This document shows, piece after piece, positions 42,182 to 53,863 of a DNA stretch of 64,000 bases (the first letter of the stretch is position 1; every line of letters starts with the position of its first letter). The notes under the pieces were generated by a model. That model saw only the letters and a program-made list of their open reading frames with translations. It made no database searches and was not told the origin of the DNA. The stretch is from Nematopogon swammerdamellus. Taxonomy: Eukaryota; Arthropoda; Insecta; Lepidoptera; Adelidae. The DNA is taken from NCBI GenBank assembly GCA_946902875.1, contig OX336348.1:14905741-14969740 (forward strand), read 5' to 3'. A program made the position numbers and the translations under genes.

Positions 42182-43377
42182 TTAAACGGTTTTTTTTTTT
42201 TTTTTTTTATTTAGCTTGACTCCGTATATTTGTTTCTATCTTTGTTTCAAATCTTGCGACAACTTTTTCAACTACTTCTACTGAACCGATTTTTATGAAA
42301 CTTTGCACACACATTGAGTTCTCGTGACAATACAATATTATGATAATTTGAACTTGGTAACGAGGGTCTGATGATGGAGTCAGGAGGTGGACAGTGGAAC
42401 TCTTCAACCGTTACTAGTAACCTCCTCGAGTTTGGGCTCTTATGGTTGGTTTGGACGAGTGTCCCATACTTCTACCAATACACTTGGTGACGAGGGTCTG
42501 ATGATGGAGTCAGGAGGTGTACAGTGGAACTCTTCAACCGTTACCAGTAACCCCCTCGAGTTTGGGCTCTTAAGGTTGGTTTGGACGAGTGTCCCATACT
42601 TCTACCAATACACTTGGTGACGAGGGTCTGATGATGGAGTCAGGAGGTGTACAGTGGAACTCTTCAACCGTTACTAGTAACCCCCTCGAGTTTGGGCTCA
42701 TTTGGTTTGTTTGGACGAGTGTCCCGTACTTCTATCAATACACTTGGTGATGAGGGTCTGATGATGGAGTCAGGAGGTGTACAGTGGAACTCTTCAACCG
42801 TTACTAGTAACCCCATCGAGTTTGGGCTCATATGGTTTGTTCTGACGAGTGTCCCATACTTCTATCAAGACAATTGGTGACGAGGGTTTGATGATGGAGT
42901 CAGGAGGTGTACAGTGGAACTCTTGAACCGTTACTAGTAACCTCCTCGAGTTTGGGCTCATATGGTTGGTTTGAACGAGTGTCCCATACTTCTACCAAGA
43001 CATTTGGTGACGAGGGTCTGATGATGGAGTCAGGAGGTGTACAGTGGAACTCTTTAACCGTTACTAGTAACCCCCTCGAGTTTGGGCTCATTTGGTTAGT
43101 TTGGACGAGTGTCCCATACTTCTACTAATATACTTGGTGACGCAGGGTCTGATGATGGAGTCAGGAGGTGTACAGTGGAACTCTTCAACCGTTACTAGTA
43201 CCCCCTCGAGTTTGGGCTCATTTGGTTTGTTTGGATGAGTGTCCCATACTTCTACCAATACACTTGGTGACGAGGGTCTCATGATGGAGTCAGGAGGTGA
43301 ACAGTGGAACTCTTCAACCGTTACTAGTAACCCCCTCGAGTTTGGGCTCATTTGGTTGGTTTGGACGAGTGTCCCAT
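42182..43377 (+). mobile_element. Helentron-like element, right part deleted (copy B)
   Basis: It begins TTAAACGG with an expanded poly(T) and the usual lead. About eight 130-bp units follow (42355-43375), then it breaks directly into the (TG)n tract that in copy A lies beyond the palindrome (14922). The helicase fragment and palindrome are gone. Shared GAGTGT/TGTG sequence at the joint suggests a repeat-mediated deletion. Confidence 0.75.
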
Positions 43378-43786
43378 TTGTGTGTGTGTGTGTGTGTGTG
43401 GGTGTGAGGATGTGAATGAGAGTGTGTGTGTGTCTTTGTTTTCTTTCTGCTTCTTTTTAAATGGAAACTGATCCGGTTGGCGGTGGGTTGGCGACATCAT
43501 CTAGACATCACCTTGGTGCCGTGTCAGTGTCTCCCTTCGCTCGTGTCGGCTACACTTTTACTGAACCCTGTAGAAAATATAATTAGATGAAAGCAAAGCC
43601 GCGGTTAAGGGACCCTATCGGCATGTGAACATTCATTTGACTAGTATTTTTTCCTTTCGAGCGAAGGTAATCATAAATATAGTATTTTCAAAAAGCTATC
43701 GAACTTCCTAATAAGATGAACATGACATATGTCGGCTGAGTGATATAACAAATCTTAGCTAAGTGCGAAATTGTACCTTCTTGCAG

Positions 43787-43987
43787 TACCTTTTTACGGC
43801 CAGCAGCGTCCAGCAAATATCAAGCAATGCAATTACAATCGTAGAAGCCGGTCAAAAGGTTTGCTCAAATGCGAAGCAACCGTTCCAGTAAATGACATCG
43901 CTCTTGGCGGTAATGCTTTCTATTGCGAGTACGAAGAAAAATATTATCTGTGCCGTTCCGAGGAGATCCTCTATGAGAAATTATTTG
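43787..43987 (+). CDS. Secreted six-cysteine protein, exon 3 (gene copy B)
   Basis: 201 bp, phase 1, acceptor TTCTTGCAG and donor TTTG-GTGAGA. One change from copy A: CEYKEK becomes CEYEEK. All four cysteines are kept, as is the alternative read-through stop at 44011-44013. The intact frame and splice sites suggest this copy is still a gene or only recently lost. Confidence 0.75.
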
Positions 43988-44140
43988 GTGAGACACATTC
44001 CGTATTACGATGAGTAGGATAACTGGAGCCCATTTTCAAAATAACTACCTACGCTGCGCCGAGCCACCAGGGATGTCACAACTCACAACACTAACACAAT
44101 GGACAGGTAGTGAGCCCATTATGGTGGAAATGCAATTCCA

Positions 44141-44618
44141 GAGAGATAGAGAGAGAGAGAGATAGAAAGAAAGAGATAGAAAGAGAGAGAGTGATAAAAA
44201 GAGAGATAGAGAGAGAGAGAAATAGAAAGAAAGAGATAGAAAGAGAGAGAGAGAGAGATAGAAAGAGAGAGAGATAAAAAGAAAGAGAGAGAGATAGAGA
44301 GAGATAGAAAGAGAGAGATAGAAAGAGAGAGATAGGAAGAGAGAGAAATAGGAAGAGAGAGATAGAAAGAGAGAGATAGAAAGAGAGAGAGAGAGAGAGA
44401 TAGAATGAGAGAGAGAGATAGAAAAAGAGAGAGAAAGATAAAAAGAGAGAGAGATAGAAAGAGAGAGATTGAAAGATAGATAGAGATAGAAAGAGAGATA
44501 GGAAAAGAGATAGACAGGAGAGAGAGATTGAAAGAGAGAGAGAGATAGAAAGACAGAGAGATAAAGAGAGAGATAGAAAGAGAGAGATAGAAAGACAGAG
44601 AGAGAGAGAGAGAGAGAA
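44141..44618. repeat. GA-rich polypurine tract (copy B)
   Basis: Same position and unit types as 15687-16290 but about 125 bp shorter, as expected for slippage since the duplication. Confidence 0.95.
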
Positions 44619-44727
44619 GTAGTCAATCGTGTCAGTTTCCATGAAAAAATAACATACATACATACATACAAAAAATTAAAGTATCGTTTTGTCATGTGAT
44701 GAGTCGAGTAAGGTCTGGGCACGCGCT

Positions 44728-45187
44728 TGGAATACGATTGGATAACAAACATTTAAATCGATCGCCATCTATAGCACAAACGGGTGGAAAGAACTTTGTG
44801 CGAGCGGTTGCATGATAGATAATTGTTCCTTGCGCCTGAGCATCTCTGAAGATGGCTCTGAGAATTTCGCTCACACCTTAGGCCGCTGATGACGTGTCGT
44901 GATGCTGTATAGCTTAAAGCCATCTTGAGAAGTGACAGAATCTAACAGTGAAACCCGTATATAAATCGACACTTAAATGATTTACATAGGTGCATACACA
45001 CACATCACACGCTGTTGTATCCCGACAATCGAGTAAGTAGAGTAATCGCAGTTGCTGCAGGTACTCTTGTAAATTACAGCGCAACACCAACCACCACGTT
45101 TAGCAAAATATTCGGACAAGATCAAGCAGCAAGCAACGTAAAGCAAGACCCATGGAGTTAAATGTGTGTGCCAAACCTGTAGAACAC
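44728..45187. repeat. Dispersed intronic repeat (copy B), counterpart of 16526-16972
   Basis: Same family, position and flanks as in copy A. The 123-bp retro fragment that precedes it in A is absent here. Confidence 0.75.
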
Positions 45188-46468
45188 CTGGAGACTAAGG
45201 TGTTTCTACTCGATCGACTAGTTCGAGCAAAATGAACGATTAGGCAGTATTTGGCAAGTACCTATTAAGTATTCTGTGGTATTGGTACCGTCGCGTCGTA
45301 GAGTGTACAAGTGAGTGAGTGCACGAAACGGTCACGTGGTCTAATCGAAGTCGAACGTCGATCTAGTACATTTTGACAGATAATGGTACCGTCCGCGTCG
45401 TGCGAAATTTGGGCTCGACTTCGAGTCATTTTGACGTATATGCTCACCCAAACGCTCGATTGATCAACTTTTGCTATAGTTTAGTGAATCTCAAAGTGGG
45501 TTAAATGTTAAATTAACGATTCCCTTCGTTGAATTTAGTGGAAAGGTATTTAAATATGTATTATTTTATTTATAAGTTGTTGATTCTTTTATTTTATTTT
45601 AGTATTTACTCAAATAATATAGATCAAAAATACAAGTAGGTACCTAAGTACCAAAGAGTTTGCATTACGTCGCTGCGCTCCTTTATAGAGCGACCCTATG
45701 GGCACACGGCTACGAGAAAGAATGAAGCCCGCTGCGCGGTGTAGTGCGGGCAGGGGAACGACGTTCGGCTCCTACTCGGGCATGCGCGAACGGAAAGCGT
45801 CCAAGCGTAGAAACAATGTATCTCTTATTTTGCAAAATTTAATTTGTATTGTGAGGTTGTAGGTACCTTAATATATTGAATTCTTACGGTGCTTACTTTT
45901 ATTACTTTATCCTATTACTTTAAGTGAGCTAAACTTGTATGTATATATTTGTTTCTCGGAAACGGCTCTAACGATTTCGACGAAATTTTATTGTATTTAG
46001 ATAATGTTAGTTTTTCAAGTTTATTCATCTACATAGATAGGTGTAGACACCGAGCAAAGCTCGATCGCTCAGGTACTTGCCATTATGAAAGATTCGTATT
46101 TACGACAAATGAGTGAAAAAAAAACATAACATAACAAAAGTTTTTTAAATCAAAATTTATGAATTTTTCAAATTCAACATTCGAACGAAAACATGATTGA
46201 GGTCTTTATTTGGAATTTAACTAAACCTCACACAAAAAGTTGCGGATTATCAGTTAGCTATCACTACTACATTACTATACTAGGAAAACGCAAAGGATGA
46301 TGGTGTTCGTAAAATGCTCCAAAAATTCAAGTTTATATTGAATATCACTCGTTTAGGACTAAAAATAAATGTACAGATAAAGGCTTTAAAATTCCATGCA
46401 CTCTTTTTCTTCTCTTTTGTAACGGAGGATTTTTTTTCTTCTTCTGATAACATTGTAGTTCAGGCAAT

Positions 46469-47242
46469 AAAGGAGGTGTAGAGTGCGTGAGCAGGGTCAA
46501 ATGCGATTTCTTCAGAAACCTGTTCGGGGTGCTTAGGGAGTAAACATACTAAAAGTCCTGGCGTCTACGAGGTGAGCCGGAGGGGGCGGGGCCCAAATAA
46601 GGTCCTGCTTTTGGGTTTTTCGCTACGATCTCGAAAACGGTGCCCCGTAGAGAAAAATTGTCTTATACCGAATGAAAGCTCATAAAATTATCTACAACTT
46701 CTATTCTTTTCACTTTTTTCAAATTCCGAATCGTTTTCGAGCTACACGCTTAGGAAAAGTGAAAATTTTCGAAAAATAGATTTTTACCTCATATTTCTCA
46801 TTAAAAATTCCTTCATATCGTCTAAGCTATTCACCTGAGAAAGATATTGTGAAACCAGAAGTTATAGAGAATTCAATTCCCTTCAATTGTGTATGACGAT
46901 ATGAAGGAATGTTTGATGAGAAATATGAGGTAAAAATAAATTTTTCGAAAATTTTCACTTTTCCTAAGCGTGTAGCTCGAAAACGGTTCGGAATTCGAAA
47001 AAAGTGAATAGAACAAAAGTTGTAGACAATTTTATGAACTTTCATGGGTATAACACAAATTTTCTCTACGAGGCACTGTTTTCGAGATCGTAGCGAAAAA
47101 CCCAAAAGCAGGACCTTATTGGGCCCCCCTCCCCCCCCGGCTCACCTCGTAGACGCCAAGACTTTTAGTATATTTACTCCCTAAGCACCCCGAACAGGTT
47201 TCTGAAGAAATCGCTTTTGACCCTGCCTCTTACACCTCCTTT
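46469..47242. repeat. 774-bp palindrome nested in the hAT-like element
   Basis: Arms about 46469-46830 and 46885-47242 run from AAAGGAGGTGTA to its complement, through CGTCTACGAGGTGAGCCGG and TTTCGCTACGATCTCGAAAA. The loop is about 55 bp. No coding capacity. Probably an independent foldback MITE. Confidence 0.85.
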
Positions 47243-47499
47243 TGGGCCATTCGTTGAGTGGACTATTGGTATTGCTTGATCTTTGAGTTTTCTTTATCGA
47301 TCTGGTGCAATATTAAAGTAGTCTTCTTTTAAATGTCGAGAACAAATACGGCTGTAAGTGTTTCCTTTTCTTTTTATTGCGGCCTCCCACAGTTTAATTT
47401 TTTCAGAATTTTTGGGAAACCTTAAAACCAAAGGTACCTAATTGAAAATTACCTAATTGCCATCTTTCACTAAACAAAATTACTCGGAACCCAGTATAC

Positions 47500-48310
47500 A
47501 TACTAAATAGTCCATATTTGGGCGCTTTTTTTATGGAATCTGACACAGTTGGCTACCTATATCACCTAGAACATCCGTGATGTCAGCCCATAACACCAGG
47601 TGAGCTAGGTGCCATGTCGGTGCTTCCCTTCATTTCATGTCGGCTACACTGAACTGGTCGAAAAACACGAACTATTTACATAGCCGTTTCAACCGACGTT
47701 TCGTCAGAGCGGTGGTATCAACCCGGCCGGGATAAACCCTACCACCTAGTAAGGTATGAAGAGAAGGGGCCTACAGGTTAACATGGAATCCGAACCACGG
47801 TCAGCTCCAACGGTCGAGCGGTCACTCATCCAGTACTGACCGCGCTCAGGGTTGCTTAAGAACGAAGTATGCGTGATTTACGTTAAGCTCATTCCATTCG
47901 TTTCGAATTTTTTTTTTTTTATGTAATCCGGTATGGGTGGCTGAGTTGGAGGGGCCCAAGCGCATGCTCCGACCAGCCAATATCACCTCCGAGAAGGTAG
48001 GTGCCATACCGGAGACTTCCCTGGATTGCTGGTTATACTGGACTAGAGGAGAACACAACCGATCTTACATCCAGTACGGTGGTACCAACCCAGTCCGCTA
48101 CAATTTGAGCCTACCACCTAGTAAGGGGCAAGGGAAGGGACCTACAGTTTTACACCGGTTCCGAACGGTGAAGCAGCAGGTATAGCTATGCACATAAATT
48201 TTTCGTCAGAAAAAACTCATTGGTACACGCCGACGGGATTCGAACCGCGGACCTCTCGCATGAGAAGCCGATGCCAAAACCACTCGGCCACCCGCCGCTT
48301 AAAAAATGGC
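47500..48310. repeat. Cluster of SINE-like and non-LTR tail fragments
   Basis: Two related pieces (about 47640-47780 and 47930-48170) share ACCACCTAGTAAGG and a GGGGCCTACAG-type motif. A third (48225-48305, minus) has an A box (GGCCGAGTGG) and a B box (GGTTCGAATCC) but no closing acceptor stem, as in a tRNA-derived SINE. Confidence 0.5.
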
Positions 48311-48639
48311 GACCATTTTTTGAAAAAATAAAATGCTTCATAAGATACCTACGTGAACATGCGTCGTTTAATAAAGTAACCGAGCTCTAAAGTCCTTCCA
48401 TAGAGTATTGACTTTTACTTGGTTTAAAAAAAAATACACGAAAGATCATATCTGCCTCCTATTTTGGAACTTTATCATCAATACCTACTAATAATAAATC
48501 TGTAAGGGATGGCCAGTAGGATATTATTGTTGCATCTAGACCACTCATCAAAACAGTGACAAGGTTCCATCTCCCATACAACTACTATGAAAGTTGGAAC
48601 CCCGTCATACTAAAAAATGTGAAAGACGGGACCAAAAAA

Positions 48640-49215
48640 CCCACTGTTGCTTCTGGCCCACCTACCCCCGCCCAACGATCCCGCCCACGACCGGCCGCCC
48701 GCCCTCGGCAGTCCGCCCTCGTTCGTCCCCGCCACGCACCCGTTGCGCCCCCGCCTGCGCAGGCGCCTGCGCCGGCGAGGATAGGGGTGGGTTTACAAGG
48801 GTTGGAATCGTCCACAACTGGCCGCCCGCCCTCGCTGCTTCCGGTGGCGCCCGCCCTCGTTCGTCCGCCCCCGCCACGCGGCCGTTGCGCAGGCGCCTGC
48901 GCCGGCGAGGATAGGGGTGGGTTTCCACCATCCCCCACGCGTCTACGCGGTGAGAGTTGGAATCGTGTCATAGTGATGCTTCCGCTATGCCGCCCTCCGC
49001 TCATCAACGAGGGGGATGGAGGCTTTCACGGCTTCCGCTATGGAGGCTCTCCCGCCCTCCGCTCATCAACGAGGGGATGGAGGCTCTCACGGCTTTCGCT
49101 ATGGAGGCTCTCCCGTTACGCCCCCTCGACGAGGAGAATCGTCACCATGGAGGCTCTCACCGCTTCCGGATTCGCTATGGAGGCTCTCCCGCTGCACCCC
49201 TCAACGAGGAGAATC
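48640..49215. repeat. GC-rich duplicated and tandem-repeat block
   Basis: AGGCGCCTGCGCCGGCGAGG occurs twice, 130 bp apart (48761, 48891). Downstream, a unit of roughly 60 bp with CTCATCAACGAGG and CGCTATGGAGGCTCTC repeats about four times (48985-49215). Pro/Arg-rich frames on both strands are not called as genes. Confidence 0.75.
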
Positions 49216-49393
49216 GCCAAGGTGACTAGGGGTTTGTATTTCATTCACATATTATTGAGTGCATAGCTCACTCTTATCATAAAACACATTGACCTCGCCT
49301 CGCACGGACAAAAGAGATAAAGAAATGAAGGTCGTCACGCTTCCGAGAGCATCTGACTGACGCAATTATCAGGGGGCGGGCTTAATTACTTTC

Positions 49394-49443
49394 TTCTTTT
49401 TAAATTCGAATTTCACGCGAGCGAAGCCGCAGGCAAAAGCTAG
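49394..49443 (+). repeat. Helitron-type 3' end inside the hAT-like element
   Basis: AATTTCACGCGAGCGAAGCC leads to a hairpin-forming GC motif and AAAGCTAG, the same end as the Helitron at 53863. The matching 5' end was not located. Confidence 0.65.
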
Positions 49444-50468
49444 TACTACTTAAATTAAATACGTAATCACATGGATTATTTATTATATAAATATTCTGGA
49501 AAAAATATGATTTAGACTTAGCACGTTCTATAGGAAATCCGCCACCGCCGTCGCTCCCGGTTAAAATATCACCAAAATACCAATTCCCTGTGGAATCTTA
49601 GACCATTCACGATTCTAGTCTTCTTATTTGAGTCAGATTTGCAAATTAAAACACAACAGTTGACCATTTTGGCTGAATTTTAGGAATAAAACTAAGAAAT
49701 TGATCCCTCTGCATCGCGCGACGGAGCACGGCCGATGACTGCCGATCGGACCCGAAGGCGGTTCGTGGCGCTCACCAACGAAGCTTCACCTCACCAACGC
49801 TCAGATTCTCTCTATAAAGGAGCGCAGCGACGTAATACAAACTCTTTGCTAAGTACCTATCACTAAAATAAAATAAGAATAAAGTATGTACCTAGGTACA
49901 TACATACATACATCATACCATAAATATCACTATATCCACGCTATATCCCGACCTCCATCCCGACAAACGGGGCAAGCAGAGTAATCGGTGTTGTGCTGCA
50001 AACACTCTTGTAAATTACAGCGCAACATTGACCACCACGTTTAGCAAGTAATTAGGTATTCGGACAAGATAACTACATCAAGCAGCAAGTAATGCATGAA
50101 GACCCACCTGCTGCATGACTCGGTGGAAGGACCGTGACAAAGTGAGAGGTGGCTATCCTGTCGCCCTTTAGCACGGCATCGGGTCCTTATCCCTTAGTCG
50201 CCTTTTACGACATGCACGGGGAGAGATGCAGTGGGTCTATTCTTATTACGTACCGGCCCACACGCACGGTACCGTGGTAAGTGCGTAATAAAGTCTTGTC
50301 TTATAAGTAGGTACACGTCTCGTATCAATTTGTCAGTACCTAAGTATGTAGGTACCTATATCTACCTATGTAACTAATTTATAGGTGACCGGTAGTGGAG
50401 CTAAAATGTATAACCAAATATCGTAATAATAGGTAGGTACATACTTACATGAGTTATTTATTTTTAGA

Positions 50469-51878
50469 TAGGTATCTACAGCTATCGGCAGCGGCAAAGA
50501 GTCCGCCTGGACGATAACTTCTCCGATTGGTGTGTCCTTTCAGCCGGTGTCCCTCAGGGAGATGTGCTTTCTCCACTCTTTTCTCTGCCCACATTCATAT
50601 ACCTTGCCCACATACACTAGCCCAAATTCTGGTTTGGCACTACCACTTCTATGCTGACGATTTGCAGCTTTACCGCCAGTCTTCCGTATCAGAGCTTTTG
50701 CCCACTATCAACCTTGTCAACTCAGATTTATCTGGAGTGCGTCATTGGACAGATCGTTTTGGCCTTCAAGTCAATCCATCTAAATCTCAAATCATGATAG
50801 TGGGCAGTAGCAAATTCTTGAGTAGAATAGATAGGGACAATTTGCCGCCAGTGTCATATAACGGTGTCACTATTCCATACAGCAGAGTAGTCAAGAACCT
50901 CGGCATTGTCATGGACGACTCTCTTTCTTGGGTCCAGCATGTCAGTGGGGTATGCAAGAAGGTTTACGGTGCTATGCATTCTCTAAAGCGACTCAATCGA
51001 TTCCTTCCGGTCGAAACCAAGACTATGCTTGTACAATCCCTTATTCACCCAATTCTGGATTATGGTGATATCTGCAATCTCGATTTAAACGAAGAGCTAC
51101 TCAATAAGTTAGATCGTTTACTCAATTTCGGCATCCGATTTATTTTCGGGTTGCGCAAATATGATCATGTTTCTGCTTACCGTGATCAACTTGAGTGGCT
51201 CACTATTCGCCAACGTCGGAACATGCATGTTCTTTCCCTTCTCTTTAAATTCTTAACGACCCCAATTCCCCCATCTACCTCAGAGAGAGGTTTGCCTATC
51301 TCTCCTCGCATGGCGTACCGCTAAGGTCAGCTGACAGCCTCCTTCTTCTCATCCCCTCTCACAGCTCCTCTAGCTATTCCGAATCGTTCTCTGTAATGTC
51401 AGCGCGCCTGTGGAATAATCTCCCACCAGCCATCAGAACATCTCCAACTCTTGCCACTTTCAAAAAGCGTCTGAAAGAAATGTATCTCTCCAAAGAATAG
51501 AGGTGATTTACTTTATTATTTACAGATATTAAGTAATGTGTGTATCAAGTATCTATTATTAGTATATAGTACATATATAAGTATGCTTCTATGTATTCTT
51601 ATTTAGTATGATAAATATATCCTATGTTTAAGTAATATATTCTAGTATTTTACCTACATATATATAGGTATTATATGGCCGGCGTCCTGTTCACTTAATT
51701 TTATTGTTTTGTTAGTATTAAGTTTGTGTCATTCTTCTTCTCTGTTTTGCTACCCTTATAATAAGTTTTCATAAAAGTCAGGTTGACTGGGAGAGATTGC
51801 CTTAGGTAATAAGTCCGCCTTTTGTAAAATCGTTGTATTGGAAAGCAATAAAGCATATTCTATTCTATTCTATTCTAT
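50469..51878 (+). mobile_element. 5'-truncated non-LTR retrotransposon (copy B)
   Basis: The uninterrupted counterpart of 18061-23098. The RT frame reads RVRLDDNFSDWCVLSAGVPQ across the hAT empty site. The YADD block follows in a shifted frame. A one-base loss near 51245 adds a B-specific frameshift and a stop at 51324. It ends in ATTCT repeats. Confidence 0.85.
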
Positions 51879-52270
51879 ACAGCAATGTATTACCGTCGGG
51901 CGGAATATTTATACCTATAGGCTAGGCACCTCGCCTCGAAGAAATACGCTTCCCCCGCCCCGCACCGCACTTCACCGCGGTCTCGCCTCGGTAGTACCTT
52001 TATCACAGAATAGAAAAGAGTACTGCCGTTATCTGGGGTATTTTTGTGGCTAGGTAATATGGCTGGAGGAAGGGCGGAGGGTTGAGGGGAAGAGATTCAA
52101 AATGAATGTCGTCATCACTCTCACAGCTGGCTGACCGACAATCGACCGACCGACTGGACCAAACCAATAGTAATTTTTACTATTTTACTAATTATTAAAT
52201 AGCTACTACTATTAACCCTTTCACTACCGAGCCTATTTTTGGAAAATAATTCAATAAAAAACATGAAATA

Positions 52271-53863
52271 TCTATACATATAATAAAATCGTAAAGGTAA
52301 GAAAGTCTGTACATTGAATGTATTCGGAAAAAAACTAACCAGGGTGGCTTAAAATGAGATATTGAACATGTTAGAAAAGTTTTAAAATTTTTGTTTGTTT
52401 GTTTGTTTGTTTGTTTGTTTGTTCTTTTGTTTGTTTGTTTGTCTGTACGCGCATCACGCAAAACCACTGAACGGAATTAGACGAAACTTTGTATAGTGGC
52501 AGTTTATATGCCGGGTTAACATAATACGTAAAAAAATAACAAAAATAAAAAAAATATTACAATTATAAACAGAATTGCGCGTTTAAAATCACATAGTCCA
52601 AAGTACATAATTATAACTTGAGAACTGGCAGCAAATACAATTTGAATAAAATATTCATTCGAAATTTTAAAATAAGTAGATACAACGAAAATGACAGTTC
52701 TTCTTTTTTATAACTTGAACACAATAGTCAATACATATCTATTCTTTCTATACATATAATAAAATCGTAAATGCAAAAATGTCTATTTGTACGCGCATCT
52801 CGCAAAAACCACTCAACGGAATTTGACGAAACTTTTTATAGTGACAGTGTATATCCCGAATTAACATAATAATTAAAAAATATAATAAAAATTACGCAAT
52901 CAAAAGTAAAGGTAAAAAACAATTTTAAATGTCATGTTGACAACGGAGAACTGTCATCTCGACTCGACGTGAGCTGGCCGGTGACAAATTGTTTGATAAA
53001 TAAAAAAAATAATTGAACGCCGAAGTTATGTCGCTGTCATTGGTGCAATAAAATGTATATACCTATCTGTTGCCCGCGGCTTCGCTCGCGTGAAATTCGT
53101 ATTTAAAAAAAAGAAAATAAGTAACTAAAGGCGGGCCCGAAGGCGGATCTGCGCTCACGTAAACGATATTCTTTCTCGATGAAAGTAACTAAGGGCGAGG
53201 CGGAAGGCAGAGTTGAGTTCAGGAAGAAGAAAAACTCGGTCCGTGGAGTAGTGAAGCCAAAAGAGGCTTGGCCCTCTTCTGGTTGACGCAACTGGTGTCC
53301 CGCCATCAAGGGCTTATGTACTTCATTCAAAGGGTAAGCCCTGCCATCCAGCGGGGTAATGCCGCAAGTGCTCTAAGAACATTTGAAAATGCCCGTTTTG
53401 ATAGTTATTTTAATGTTTGTTAGGTAGGTTTTAATTCTTTAGTTATTAATATTACTTTTTTATTTTTATGAAATAAATTGATTGAGTAAACGATATTATA
53501 TTCTATCGAAGTAAGGAAGTCTTTAAGGGCGAGGCCCGAACGCGGAAGAGGGTTTTTGGTTTACCTGAACGCAGCTTGGCCTTCGACCTCGCACTTAGTT
53601 CCTTCCTTTCTTCCGGAAGGTTTATCGTCTTCCTGAACGCAGCTCGGCCTTCGGCCTCGCCCTTATTTACTTCCTTTATTTGAGAAAAGTTTATCGTTTA
53701 CCTGAAAGCAGCTCGGCCTTCGGCCTCGCCCTTAGTTAGTTACTTTCTTTGAGAAGGTTTATCGATTACCTGAACGCAGTTCGGCCTTCGGCCTCGCCCT
53801 TAGTTACTTACATTCTTCTTTAAATACGAATTTCACGCGAGCGAAGCCGCGGGCAACCGCTAG
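52271..53863 (+). mobile_element. Non-autonomous Helitron
   Basis: It starts TCTATACATATAATAAAATC and ends with a GCGAGCGAAGCCGCGGGC hairpin and CTAG, inserted exactly between A and T (GAAATA / TGATCAAT; copy A 23475 is the empty site). There is no target duplication. A second, internal start-like TCTATACATATAATAAAATC at 52749 and an inverted 3'-end motif near 53066 show a nested or composite structure. A (GTTT)n tract lies at about 52392-52441. No Rep/helicase is present. Confidence 0.9.
53560..53820. repeat. About 80-bp tandem repeat in the Helitron
   Basis: Roughly four units built around CTCGGCCTTCGGCCTCGCCC, each with a small CGGCC-TT-CGGCC-type palindrome and a GTTTATCG-TTACCTGAA spacer. 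Confidence 0.8.

Larger units (their letters stand above)
45652..49848. mobile_element. hAT-like element, 4.2 kb (copy B)
   Basis: Flanked by the 8-bp duplication CTAAGTAC (45644-45651, 49849-49856); the empty site in copy A is 17448-17455. Inverted ends start CAAAGAGTTTG and match for about 39 bp, through GCGCTCCTTTATAGAG. No transposase is recognised. The cargo is a 770-bp palindrome, several SINE-like pieces, a GC-rich repeat block and a Helitron-type 3' end. Confidence 0.85.

Noticed and set aside
48225..48305. tRNA gene (GGTTCGAATCC)
   Set aside because: The D-arm-like and B-box sequences are present, but the anticodon and acceptor stems do not pair.
48556..49266. 236-residue Pro/Arg-rich protein
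   Set aside because: The frame crosses two kinds of GC-rich direct repeats and is mirrored by open frames in the other phases and strand.
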